From NCBI GenBank assembly GCA_002751075.1, contig NAOQ01000054.1, positions 120,909-132,945 of the forward strand: DNA of 12,037 nucleotides, written 5' to 3'. Each line of letters opens with the position of its first letter. The stretch's first letter is position 1. A model generated the notes under the pieces. That model was not told the DNA's origin, made no database searches, and saw only the letters and a list, made by a program, of their open reading frames with translations. A program made the position numbers and the translations under genes. The DNA comes from Ichthyophonus hoferi (lineage: Eukaryota > Opisthokonta > Ichthyosporea > Ichthyophonida > Ichthyophonidae). Of the stretch, positions 1 through 9,385 are shown piece by piece.

Positions 1-176
1 TTGTAGTTATTATATCATTGTATTGTAGTTATTATCTCACTGTGTTGTAGCTATTATCTTACTGCATTGTAGTTATTATCTTACTGTGTTGTAGTTATTA
101 TCTCACTACGCTGTAGTTATTATTTGACAGTGTTGTAGCTACTATCTTACTAGGTTGTAATTATTATCTCCCTAAT
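1..176. repeat. 22-bp tandem repeat array, 8 units
   Basis: Eight consecutive units of exactly 22 bp start at 1, 23, 45, 67, 89, 111, 133 and 155. Each begins TTGTAG (or a one-base variant) followed by a TTATTAT core and a CTTACTGTG-like end. The units differ from one another at a few positions and the last is the most degraded, as expected at the edge of a minisatellite. The array runs off the left edge, so its true length is unknown. The period is not a multiple of three and no open frame follows it, so a coding role is unlikely. Confidence 0.95.
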
Positions 177-1443
177 TATAGATAGTCGTAATTGCAAGCA
201 GAGAACTAATTGAAATCAAAAAAACTTTATTCAGCATCATTACAGGTAAACAAGAATGCCAATATGGCATGGTTTAATCTATTAGTTGATATATGAGATT
301 AACAAGCCCCACAACTCGTCTATGTTGGCAGCCCCATCCAACCGCCAATCCAATCTAAATTCCCTTAATGAGTGGCATAAACCTCATTTAAAAATACGTT
401 AATCTCTAAGATTAAAGCCCTGTTGTGTTTATAGTCAATATTCGTGCATCCAGTTGTGGAATCAATCGATTTTATCTATAATCTCATTGATGATTATAGG
501 ATTATCTTATTATATTATTATTGTCAATTACAACTTTATCCGCACCATAAAGTAACTAACTATTTAAACATAATAGAGAAGGTTGAATATCTAAATGTAA
601 TAACTCCCCAAGCCAGGTTTAAAGTATTGGAAATAAAATTAGTTACTGTTGTACTGAGTTCTGTTTGGTTGTGGTCGTCAGATAAAAGGCACACTAAAGG
701 TCTAGCTAGCTGCTCCCGAGTCTCCCTCTGTTGATTAATGGATATAGAGCCCTTTAACTTCATACCTGGCAATGTGTTGTATATGTAGTAACCGTAATCT
801 AACTGAATATGCATATATGGCTATGGTATTTTTCCGATCAGAAGAAGCACCACCAGACTCCATTAGTTGGCCTTCCAGTAAAGTATGTGAACTATATACT
901 TGAACTTCTTTAGCAATTACTAATAGTACAGCATAATATCATACATATCCAATAAATGCTTCATTGATTTAAACCTAAAAAACTTGTTCGATGCAACTAT
1001 TTTAAATAATATAGTGGTATAATAGTAAATGTGATTCTAAAGTGTATGTTAGGTATATGTAGGCCATACAGTACAGTACACCTCGCCATGCATTCACCCC
1101 TACCACGCTATCATACTATGCCACATTACTATTTATTGGCCACCATGTATATAGTGCACTATAGTATGACACAATAACCTGTAACATAGCAAAACCCATG
1201 TAACCTTAATATAAAGGTATTAAAATCCATAAAAAGAAGAGATAAAGCAAAAGCAACTTTGCAAACCGCTTGACATATCAATAAGGAGACATTAGAGCAA
1301 GTCGACGTCGGTATATATATATATATACTATACAAACACAAAATCCTTCGCACAAAATGTTAGCAAGTAACTATATAGAACTATGACAGCCATATCCTAC
1401 CCTACCCTTTGAGGCAAAAAGTGTAAAAAACCGAGGGTTTAAA
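177..1443. other. AT-rich non-coding stretch
   Basis: No supportable gene was found. The open frames here are short (under 100 codons), lack recognisable domains and have the composition of random AT-rich DNA. A (TA)8 microsatellite lies at 1312-1327. A short CCTAC/CCTAC run is at 1396-1407. No tRNA, snRNA or rRNA motif was seen. Confidence 0.7.
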
Positions 1444-1564
1444 AGAATCTCTACCAAACTTAAATAGGAGGGTACGTCTCTATGTTCTAGTAATAAGCAA
1501 ATATAGTAAAAATAAATACATGAGAATTAACTATGAAAGTGTAGTAAACGCTTTGGTTCCAACA
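1444..1564 (+). repeat. dispersed repeat family 1, copy A (probable solo-LTR fragment)
   Basis: This block matches 3630-3746 and 7643-7765 in the same orientation. Shared landmarks in order are AAACTTAA, TCTAGTAATAAGC, an AATAAAT run, and an end block reading GCTTTGGTTCCAACA. The terminal CCAACA and the TTGGAAT-like start of the 3595 copy suggest an old solo LTR of a Ty1/copia-like element, though a MITE is possible. Only the right-hand part is recognisable here. It begins about 30 bp beyond the likely poly(A) signal of the nagA gene. Fossil, non-coding. Confidence 0.7.
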
Positions 1565-1596
1565 GAATATAAAGGAATAGAATAGAGTTCTGTACG

Positions 1597-1602
1597 TTTA
1601 TT
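1597..1602 (-). terminator. candidate poly(A) signal for nagA
   Basis: TTTATT on the plus strand gives AATAAA on the minus strand, about 130 nt past the TAA stop of the deacetylase gene. It is the only exact AATAAA on that strand in the interval between the stop and the repeat copy ending at 1564. The role is inferred from position and motif only. Confidence 0.5.
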
Positions 1603-1729
1603 TAGAGCATTAGGGGGTGTCCAGACACAGCCACCTCACTCATAACATTCATTCGATATTATTACGTGTACAACATATATAACATAAATCCAATCAACAA
1701 AGCGTAGTGGTAGTAGGTGAGGCACATGC

Positions 1730-2989
1730 TTAGGCAGCATCAGCTGCTACCTTCTGCTTCTTAACGGATTCCTCGCCGAAGAAACCAACGGTACCAATAG
1801 TGTTGAGAGTTAAGGAAGCGTCTCTGTAGCACATCTCACCTGCAATAAAGGTGGCCATAACATCAAGATTATCGTTAAGAATAACCATATCAGCATCGGC
1901 ACCAACCCCAAGGTGACCCTTAGTGTTATCAATGCCTAGGGCCTGGGCTGGATGTAGAGAGGCAGCCTCAAGAGCCTCTACCTTAGTGCACTTGGTGAAC
2001 TTGACAAAGTTCCTAACGCAGGTATTCATGTCAACAGCACTTCCAGCTAAAGTGTCAGTGCCAGTGATATCAACCCTGAAACCAACCTTCTCAACGTGCA
2101 TGTCACCCAACATGTGGGGACCATCAGCCAGACCCATGGCTGCCATGGCATCAGTGACAAGCATGAGGCCTTTAGGATAAGCTTCGTAGGCCACACGGAT
2201 GGAGCAGGGGTGGGTGTGGATTCCATCAGCAATAATACCATAATGGGGCTTGCGGTCACACTCACCAAGAAGACCGACCACTCCGGGGTCACGGTGATGG
2301 AAAGGAGCCATGGCATTGAACATGTGTGTGACCATAGTGGAGCCAGCATTCAGGCCAGCCTCAGCTTCGGCAATATTGGCGGCGGTGTGACCAATGGAGG
2401 CAACCACGCCGCTGTCAACCAGTCCCTTGATGCATTCAAGGGCACCAGGGAGCTCGGGGGCAAGAGTGACAATGCTCACATTATCAAGTGTACCATACCT
2501 TTCAAGAAGAGAAGGCATTCCATTCACAGGCTCAGCAAGAGCGTTAATGTCATGAGCACCCTTCTTGACTTTGTTAATGAAAGGACCCTCCAGGTGATAA
2601 CCAAGGACGGTTGCACCATCAGCCTTGTTACCAGAATAGCGTCTCAAACGGGGCCCAAGTGTGGCAATGTACTTGTGTTGGGGTGAAGACACAATAGTAG
2701 GGCAGAAAGCAGTGACACCATGTGTCATAATGAACTTTCCCACATACTTTACATCATCAAGTGTGCACTTATCAGTGGAGAAATCAATACCCTTAGCACC
2801 GTTCAGTTGAACGTCAATGAAACCAGGGGCCAAGATGTGACCATTACCATCAACAGTAACATAATCGAGGTGGGTAAGTTCAGCGCGCTTAGGGGACTCC
2901 ACAATCTTTCCCCCGGTCATCCACACATCCTCCCACTTAATCTCGTGGTCGCGAAGCACGCGAACGTTAGTAAAGCGAATAAGGGTCAT
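1730..2989 (-). CDS. nagA: N-acetylglucosamine-6-phosphate deacetylase
   Basis: A 419-residue enzyme that removes acetate from GlcNAc-6-phosphate to give glucosamine-6-phosphate, in cytosolic amino-sugar recycling (amidohydrolase superfamily). Family motifs appear in order: APGFIDVQLNG (about residues 54-64, with the Gln that replaces the usual metal-binding HxH in NagA), YHLEGPFIN with metal ligand Glu134, IGHT with His201, THMFNAM with His222, ADGIHTHP with His258, and VTDAMAA with the catalytic Asp280. The C-terminal HPAQALGI...KGHLGVGADADMVILN closes the composite barrel. Length is normal and all key residues are present, so it should be active. The start is the first in-frame ATG, at 2989, with A at -3; upstream in-frame sequence has no ATG. 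There is no intron. No signal peptide is seen. The last 25 or so residues, ending in a Lys/Ala-rich tail, extend beyond the usual core. Confidence 0.95.
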   Translation of the reverse strand: MTLIRFTNVRVLRDHEIKWEDVWMTGGKIVESPKRAELTHLDYVTVDGNGHILAPGFIDVQLNGAKGIDFSTDKCTLDDVKYVGKFIMTHGVTAFCPTIVSSPQHKYIATLGPRLRRYSGNKADGATVLGYHLEGPFINKVKKGAHDINALAEPVNGMPSLLERYGTLDNVSIVTLAPELPGALECIKGLVDSGVVASIGHTAANIAEAEAGLNAGSTMVTHMFNAMAPFHHRDPGVVGLLGECDRKPHYGIIADGIHTHPCSIRVAYEAYPKGLMLVTDAMAAMGLADGPHMLGDMHVEKVGFRVDITGTDTLAGSAVDMNTCVRNFVKFTKCTKVEALEAASLHPAQALGIDNTKGHLGVGADADMVILNDNLDVMATFIAGEMCYRDASLTLNTIGTVGFFGEESVKKQKVAADAA

Positions 2990-3060
2990 ATTTCTATAAT
3001 ATACAAAGATAAACAAAGCAGTTTTGCGCGTTTTTATGTGTTGCGATTGTTTGTGTACCT

Positions 3061-3069
3061 CCTTATATA
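3061..3069 (-). promoter_or_regulatory. TATA box of nagA
   Basis: The minus strand reads TATATAAGG, about 72-80 nt upstream of the nagA ATG. The spacing is close to that of the TATA box of the reductase gene in this window, which supports the call. No transcription start can be read from sequence alone. Confidence 0.6.
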
Positions 3070-3071
3070 CC

Positions 3072-3594
3072 TTTTCCTATAGACCATTAGAGGGTAGTAG
3101 TGCAACAAATCATTCTATAGGTAGATCGTCCCCCAATCATAGTCTCTAACAAGCTATGCTTAGTTTTGCTGTTTTAATTGGACCATGCTGGCCTGAATGT
3201 AGCCTAATGGCATCACACAGTTTAGGATTTAGCTCCAAAGGGAAACCTTCATTATCTATATACCCTGACCTTTCCCCCAATCCCAGCTGGTTTAAATGGT
3301 AGGATATATAAATATATAAAAATATCTATGAAAATATACAAACAATATAGGATCTTACGCTCTAATCTTCAACCAATCCTGTATAAACACATTTTAAAGG
3401 CATAAAATATGTTAAGTTTTATGAAGCCATGCGTCAAAATATAAACATGTTTTGTTTTAATGCATTAATATTGGAAATAAGTAGACAGATTCTTTCCCTG
3501 ATAGGGTAGGGTAGGGTAGGGCAGTAGAGTAGCGCAAACTATATCTATATCCATTTATAATAGAAGGAGTATTGAATTAAGGTGTGTTTTAACG
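3072..3594. other. nagA upstream intergenic DNA
   Basis: Apart from the CCAAT boxes there is no gene. Four perfect TAGGG pentamers stand in tandem at 3502-3521, then decay. The rest is AT-rich without strong structure. Confidence 0.7.
3133..3181 (-). promoter_or_regulatory. CCAAT boxes upstream of nagA
   Basis: A plus-strand CCAAT lies at 3133-3137 and a minus-strand CCAAT at 3177-3181 (ATTGG on the plus strand). They sit 65-115 bp upstream of the nagA TATA box, the normal range for NF-Y (HAP complex) binding. Pentamers are common in AT-rich DNA, so the call rests on position. Confidence 0.4.
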
Positions 3595-3746
3595 TGTATT
3601 GGAATTAAAACTAGTATCTGGTGTAGGAGTTTTATTAAACTTAACTAGGAAGGAATGTTTTGCCTTTCTAGTAATTAGCAAATGTATTGACAATAAGTAT
3701 TAATAAAATGAACAGTAAAAGTACAATGAACGCTTTGATTCCAACA
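3595..3746 (+). repeat. dispersed repeat family 1, copy B (probable solo LTR)
   Basis: The segment begins TGTATTGGAAT and ends ATTCCAACA, so its ends are inverted copies of each other (TTGGAAT/ATTCCAA), as in Ty1/copia-type LTRs. It shares ACTAGTATCTG near the left end with the copy at 7503, and the whole right half with the copies at 1444 and 7643. AACGTGT occurs at 3591-3597 and again at 3746-3752, overlapping the two ends; this could be a target duplication, with the exact boundary shifted by a few bases. A MITE is the alternative. This copy is about 110 bp shorter than copy C. It is non-coding. Confidence 0.65.
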
Positions 3747-4457
3747 ACGTGTTTTAGCGTTCTCTTGCATACAAAGAGTACACATATGCTAAGAAATACT
3801 ATAATCATCAAGCATGTAAGGAAATATCTAAGTTAAATTAAGATTATTTTCTCTACTACTTATTGTAATAATAAAGACCAGGCAGTTAAGGCAGTTTCTC
3901 TTTCATTTCGTGTCCTTAACATGATATTTTATATAGGAATCTCACCTTGATGTTATGTATGTATTTATGCAATTTGTTTTGCCTCGTAGTTCGGTATACA
4001 ATATTGCTAAAGTTAAGTTAAGTTTTTTTTTATGAAGGAATTTAAAATGCATAATTGAATAATTAAGAGAAGTTCTTTATCTATATACTATAAATATATA
4101 TAATATATAGTAAATTTATAATGGCTTTGGATCATGTTGAGATTGACTATCATACTGTGTTATCATCAAATGAATTTGAAACTAATAGAACCACCAAAAT
4201 AATTGTTATGAAAGATAGTGCCACATTATATAATATATGTTGGCACTGAATTTTAGTATGTAAGTGCGTTCAGTAGTAATTAAACTATATGGCGATTGTT
4301 TAATTAGTGCCACAAATACATAATTCGCTAGTAACATAACTTTTTAGTTACGGATATGTTAAATGAAGTGGGAAATATGGATAGTATAAAGGTGTTCACT
4401 AAGATCAGAGTAAGCACATTCCAAGAGACTGCATGATTATAGTTTATTCTGTACATG
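3747..4457. other. AT-rich non-coding stretch with a palindrome
   Basis: No gene was found. A near-perfect palindrome sits at 4217-4247 (listed separately). AGTGCCACA recurs at 4306-4314. The remainder is AT-rich DNA without recognisable coding or RNA-gene signals. Confidence 0.7.
4217..4247. repeat. palindrome with AGTGCCA/TGGCACT arms
   Basis: The left arm AGTGCCA (4217-4223) is matched exactly by TGGCACT (4241-4247), and pairing continues inward through CATTATA against TATATG with one bulged base, leaving a very small loop. The same AGTGCCACA string reappears 89 bp downstream at 4306. It could be a cruciform-forming site, a tiny foldback element or a transcribed hairpin. Nothing decides between these. 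Confidence 0.7.
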
Positions 4458-4622
4458 CTATAGTATTGTTATACCTTAATATTTAGCAAGCTATAGTATT
4501 ATTTTATCTTATTATGTAGTATATTGAATAATTATTATAGCTTATTATTTAGTACGCTATCTTATTATTATATCTGATTGTGTAGTGTGTTATAACATTA
4601 CTATAGCATATTGTCTAAAATG
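4458..4622. repeat. 33-bp-period degenerate tandem array, 5 units
   Basis: Five units of 33 bp can be set in register at 4458, 4491, 4524, 4557 and 4590. Typical units start CTATAGTATT or a variant, have a central TTAT-rich tract and end TAGTACG, TAGTGTG or similar. Divergence among units is high, so this is an old minisatellite. The wording (CTAT, TATTAT, TCTTAT, TGTGTAGT) resembles the 22-bp array at 1-176, and 33 is 1.5 times 22, which suggests a common origin. Confidence 0.75.
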
Positions 4623-6320
4623 TTGTAGTCAAAGTTCAACTCCAAATACAATTTAACAGCCTGAAGGGTACACACAGGCAAGGAAAATACAATATGCTTT
4701 TTATAAAAAATAAACGAATTGGCTAGAGTAGCAGTGATAGCCACGATCGTATCATTCCTCCGAGAATAAGAATAATTGCTTGTTATGGGCAAACATAATC
4801 ATAATAATACTATTGGACAAGTGACGGTGGCTAACAATAAGCTAACCAAATAAAGCTGTGATGTCACGGGGTAAAACTTGGAAGGAACGTGTTGCATTGG
4901 TGTTGAGTTGAGTCAAGTTGCATATACGTTATGGATGTAGGAGCCCAGTTGGCAGGGACTGTTAAAAAAGAATGTTGGACAAAACATAATACGACATGAT
5001 TGGTAATTGACCTAAAATAGACAGATTATAGTGCGCTTTAATAATAAAAAGCATCATATAAAATAAAATATATATTCATAATAATGTTTCTGTAGTCAAT
5101 ATTAATAAGGTATTATCTTTATTTTATTTATTCCTTTCTATAAATATAAATATTTTCTAATAGATTTTAATTATCACGCCTATGTATTTTGGAAATATGT
5201 GTTTTACTCAATAGCCGTTTGGTTTATTTGTGTATTATTAATACCATATGCGTAGATATAAAAATTTAGTACACTTAAAAATACAAGTCGTTAATCACTT
5301 CAATATATATATATATATAATTATTTAAATATTTGTACAGCATACCATCATTTTTGTCCTATGTAATATACCAGTGCTTCATAATGACTATCACGTAGAG
5401 CTTGTCCTGCGTAATGGCCGTACTGATGGTTCCGATGAGTCGGGTTCAAGTTCAGAATAGATTGAAGCATGCCACAGTTCGTACGTCATGCCATCAAATC
5501 TAAAGCAATTAACATATAAACGATAGGTGAAAAATAAATAAGTGTTCCATATTATTTTATTAAAGACAAAAACAATATATATATATAAGGATGTATCAAT
5601 TTTTTAAAAAAAATTAATATTAAGAGAAGGAGCATTAAAATGGTGCCTATTATAATGTTAATTAATGTGTGGAACATACATTAAATACCCAAGTGTGCTT
5701 CACGTGTAGGTACAACCAATAGGATGGTGGAGGAAAGTGTGTCGTATCTTCACTGCCCAGTGCACTCAATATTATTATTAATAGACTTACTATACATTAC
5801 TAATAAAATATAAAAAAAATAAAAAAAAACACTAATTATTTTATATTAAAATTGTGTGATATTTATATATTTATATATATTTTTTTTTAAAGTGGCGAGA
5901 ATATATGTTTTTAAGAATTATGGGTTGACAAAATCTTGAAGCAGAACATTATGACATATACTTAATCTGTTTGAACTATGTAAAATATTTGGACCTAAAA
6001 CAATTGGTCCAATCTTTAAATGCTCGTGAGACTACATAAAAATATCCCAAGCCTTATAGCAGCCGAGGAAATAAAATAAGGTGAAACACGTGCTTAATAA
6101 TGCTAATGGTATATATTAGTTATATTGATATACGCCTTTTCTTACATCGCACCCGTTTCAACTTTCTATTAAAAGTGGATCAATGTTAAGAGCTGCCGTT
6201 ATTGCTAGCCTTTTAGAAATTAATAGAACTACCACAGATTGCGGTAGATTATTGTAAATATGCGATACCTACCGGCTGTGGCTTTTAAAAGCTGAGCTAT
6301 CTTGATAATAGTTCACATTT
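4623..6320. other. long AT-rich non-coding stretch
   Basis: No gene is supportable. It contains (AT)n runs at 5303-5319 and 5575-5587 and several A or T homopolymers around 5810-5890. A less AT-rich island at about 5395-5500 has no readable frame or RNA fold. A possible hairpin with CTACC/GGTAG arms lies at about 6219-6252. No SINE, tRNA or snRNA signature was recognised. Confidence 0.65.
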
Positions 6321-6452
6321 AAATAGCCAATAATAATGAAGAATACTATAGTTTTATTCATTCATCTCATTGTTTACTTTTTGTTGATTGGCTATTTAGC
6401 GGTATCTTATAAATATATCGGTATACAACCAGACTATTGGTATCCTATATAA
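6321..6452 (+). promoter_or_regulatory. orphan CCAAT/TATA cluster
   Basis: AAATAGCCAAT at 6321-6331 and its exact reverse complement ATTGGCTATTT at 6387-6397 form an 11-bp inverted repeat with a CCAAT box in each arm. TATAAATA follows at 6408-6415 and TATATAA at 6446-6452. The architecture (CCAAT boxes, then TATA) matches the promoters of both protein genes here, yet no open frame of meaningful length follows within 1 kb. It may drive a non-coding RNA, belong to a decayed gene or LTR, or be chance. Confidence 0.35.
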
Positions 6453-7502
6453 GGCATAACCTTATGTCATTTTAACTCTCTCAAGCTTTAATAACGCTAT
6501 TAAGGTGAATATATGTGTCACAAATAGACAATACAATGTACTATCATGGTGGGTGTTCAGCAAGATGATTAAGCACAGTTTTAGGAACTATCATACTTTC
6601 AAAATATGTACAATTGGAAAATTCGCTTAATTTCACTAGCAAATGCTGAGTTTCAAGAGGAGTTGAGTTCACCAGGTTATTTTTTACCAGCAACTGTGGA
6701 TCTTGTATCTATTTTTTTTATGGCAGGAGTGTATTATAAATAGAATGATACGAATTTGCCCAAGTTCTTGTGCATTGAAACTGTTCTTTCACCGTAAATC
6801 TACTCTTTTAAGAGTAGCATATATGGGATAGCTTAGACTTCTAGGAATTGTTAAATTATTGGTACAATTGTTTTAACATTATTATTATGGATCTTCAGGT
6901 GAACCAAGCTACTTATGCTGTTTGACTAAAAACTTTACTAACTTAGTACTAAAATAGATGCCGTATATCTTGACACCTCATTTAATATAAAATAATAATA
7001 AGACAAATGTATATTAGTAAGATTGGATTAATTGACTATTTACGAAAGTCAGACACGTGATAAATAGAGAACTCAAGCTAGTTGTTCCTTCTGGCCAGGC
7101 ATTCACTAGTTATATAACCCATTTTTACATGATTAATTATATGTATGTGTATGTGCTCTTGGGATTGCTGTTTGGATTAAGTTGATCTATCACAAATATA
7201 TTCAGCCAAAATCCAGTATTAGTATAATCAAAAAAATTAGCCCATGCATACACTTGCACCCATACATAAAAACTAGTAGTATATAATGGAGTAAATACTT
7301 GCTTTTTTTTTTACATACTAAATACAATTATATTTAGGGATATATTAAATAAATTATTTTAGTAAAATCATAGATATTACAGTAGAAGATTATGGAATTA
7401 AAAAATAAATGTAAGAAAGCACTTTACTGTTTTCGGAGGATGAGGAGTAATGCCCAGTTAGTTAAATGGAAACTAAAAAATAAATGATAGTGATAGTCTA
7501 CG
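6453..7502. other. AT-rich non-coding stretch
   Basis: No gene was found. A hairpin with 8-bp arms CTACTCTT/AAGAGTAG occupies 6800-6817. Frames are short and interrupted on both strands. Confidence 0.65.
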
Positions 7503-7765
7503 TTTGGAAATATAACTAGTATCTGTTCGATACCTTTATAGTATTTGATTGATTGCAGGCAATTAGCGTAAGTTATTCCGAGTTAATTAAATTATGGAAC
7601 TTGTAGCAAGCTCCAAACCAATAAGAAACATTGATTGTTCCCAGAATCCCTATAAAACTTAACTAAGAAGAATCATTTTTTCCTTCTAGTAATAAGCGAA
7701 TATAATAGCAATAAATGTAAAAGAATGACCTGTAGAAGTGTAATGAGCGCTTTGGTTCTCTAACA
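7503..7765 (+). repeat. dispersed repeat family 1, copy C (longest; probable solo LTR)
   Basis: The left end TTTGGAAAT...ACTAGTATCTG matches copy B, and 7643-7765 matches copies A and B through the terminal GCTTTGGTTC block. Between these lies about 110 bp absent from copy B. That part contains CCAATAAGAA at 7618-7627 and TATAAAA at 7651-7657, spaced like a polymerase II promoter, as expected for the U3 part of an LTR. No internal region, primer site or coding sequence adjoins it, so it looks like a solo LTR fossil. Family assignment to Ty1/copia rests on the end sequences only. Confidence 0.6.
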
Positions 7766-8962
7766 TACTAACTAAGTACGTTATAGCACTCAGATTTTGG
7801 GGGTGGGGAAATGGAATAAATTAAAAATCGAGCACATTGAGGTGAAAAGGTGGGGCTACTTAGTGTACAGCGTATGCTATAACACAGGAAAGAAGCAAGC
7901 ACATTATTGATGAACCCAATAATAGGTATAATAATGAATAGAATTATTAGAATATTCTGTATTAAATACAAACTATAATCAATTTTATCTAAGTTGTGTA
8001 TTAGTTATATCCAACATCACTATACTCCAATACCAGCTTATACCTCTTCACTATACTCCAGTGTGATCTTATAATTTTTAAAAAACAATTATTATTACAT
8101 AGTTACAATGGTTTTGGGTTAATACATCGATTAAGCTTTGACGGGCACTTGGGACAGAAAAGAATACACATAAGCAAAAAAACTAAAGTATCAATACAAC
8201 CGATTAAATGGGTACTAGTGTGACTAGCTGGAGCCAAACTCCTACAGTTTTGTAATTAATTATATAATATAGTACAGTTACTCATGACTGCATTGGGTTA
8301 TGTAAGGTAAATCTGTAGCTTAACTAGAGCCATAGATATTTAGTTCAAGAAAATCGTTGGATGCAATATGTAATATAACCCCATGACCTTGTTTAATTAT
8401 TTGTGTTTTTTTTTGCAATTGAAAGCTGGTTGAAAAGGTACTTGAAACAATCATGTACTGAGAATGGCAATCCTTGTTGGAATATATGTAAATCGCTAAA
8501 ACAATTTCTTACTTATTTATATTTGAAAATAACATATAGTCTATTCATTTATTATTATCTACTATTATTCAAATAATGAAGAGTCTATCAAACCTACACA
8601 GTCATTAAGATTAATCCTGCATGCTATATTGGATGTTCAATTTAATCCGAATTCAATCTCATTGCAAAACATGTGTTCAAGATAATATAAATTAACCATT
8701 GTGTGGTTGAGACGTGGCATCTGGTTTTGTTTAATCCGCTACCTGGAATACGCAATTGTGAGGGTAACGCACTAAAATAAAGACGGCATGTTTACTCTAT
8801 GCTTTTCCGTCGTTATGACAATCTTTGTTGTGATTGGTTGTCACTGCATCCATCAGATTCCTAGAATAGTTACATTTGAGAATTCTTTTTGGATGATACT
8901 ATGTCCTTATTGGTACATATAATGCACATACATGCTATGTTATATTACATTTTGTAAGAACC
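7766..8962. other. AT-rich non-coding stretch
   Basis: No gene is supportable. CACTATACTCCA occurs twice, at 8018-8029 and 8049-8060, a short 31-bp-period duplication. A minus-strand frame of 67 codons at 7768-7971 is hydrophobic but has no domain and the composition of random AT-rich DNA. Confidence 0.65.
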
Positions 8963-9355
8963 TGTCGAAACAGGAATATTTATTTATTTTAGGTATTTCT
9001 TTATATAGCTATAAATATGTAATATTATTGGCAATTATTATTGCATATGTAGCCTGGAAAAGTAGTTCATACAATCTATTCGGAATACAGATATGCTAAG
9101 ACATTTTCATTATTAAATAAATCAGCAGGACTTGTCTTGGGCAAGATACCTAAGCAATGTATGATCAGAAATGGATTCATTTATATTTTCAGGATCTCTA
9201 CCATTGGCTGGTTCTATTTTGATAGAATCTTGGCTTGCCGTTTAACACTGTGTATTACAAAGGTCACGCCATTATGATTTAATCAGAAATTAATTGGAGG
9301 ATAATGTTAGTCCAAAACTTTAATTGGCCTTGTAATAGCCAATAAATATATCTAC
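8963..9355 (+). mobile_element. LTR-retroelement fossil, family 2, left fragment
   Basis: It begins TGTCGAAACAGG. Its first 120 bp align at roughly 80% with 11678-11797, including TTTCTTTATATAGCTAT and the hairpin-forming GCAATTATTATTGC. Positions 9085-9175 match 11801-11912, but in reverse complement. A block at 9330-9354 around TAGCCAATAA matches 11398-11422. It is therefore a rearranged, incomplete LTR of the family at 11446-12021. No coding part is seen. Its right edge is uncertain and merges with the promoter of the reductase gene. Broken and old. Confidence 0.6.
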
Positions 9356-9385
9356 ATGGACGTCAACCTAAACATAGTAGCCAAT
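9323..9385 (+). promoter_or_regulatory. three CCAAT boxes of the reductase gene
   Basis: ATTGG at 9323-9327 (a minus-strand CCAAT), CCAAT at 9339-9343 and CCAAT at 9381-9385 lie 60-120 bp upstream of the TATA box. The second sits in a block shared with the LTR-related sequence at 11398-11422. The third is part of CCAATAAGAA, a decamer also found at 7618 and 11407. Confidence 0.5.

Noticed and set aside
444-814. Short frames of 96 and 84 codons on opposite strands
   Set aside because: They overlap each other, have no domain or promoter context, and have the composition of AT-rich non-coding DNA.
1159-1353. 64-codon minus-strand frame
   Set aside because: It runs through a TA microsatellite and has no recognisable motif.
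2096-2686. 196-codon open frame on the plus strand inside nagA, plus smaller ones at 1923-2180, 2047-2349 and 2720-3082
   Set aside because: They lie on, or opposite, the strongly supported deacetylase frame, have no recognisable domain, and are open because of the gene's codon composition.
3502-3521. Four TAGGG repeats as an interstitial telomere, with CCTAC repeats at 1396-1407 as an inverted partner
   Set aside because: The runs are very short, the second is barely two units, and the organism's telomere repeat is unknown. Simple microsatellite origin is enough.
4601-4792. 63-codon minus-strand frame
   Set aside because: It overlaps the edge of the tandem array and shows no recognisable motif or codon bias.
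5395-5500. Less AT-rich island with GATGAGTC and GGTTCAAGTTC, considered as a hammerhead ribozyme, tRNA or SINE head
   Set aside because: The hammerhead core lacks the GAAA partner strand, the A-box-like and B-box-like strings are too close and imperfect, and no acceptor stem can be drawn.
7768-7971. 67-codon hydrophobic minus-strand frame that might be a small membrane protein
   Set aside because: Hydrophobicity follows from AT-rich codons (Ile, Leu, Phe). There is no promoter, conserved motif or composition shift to support it.
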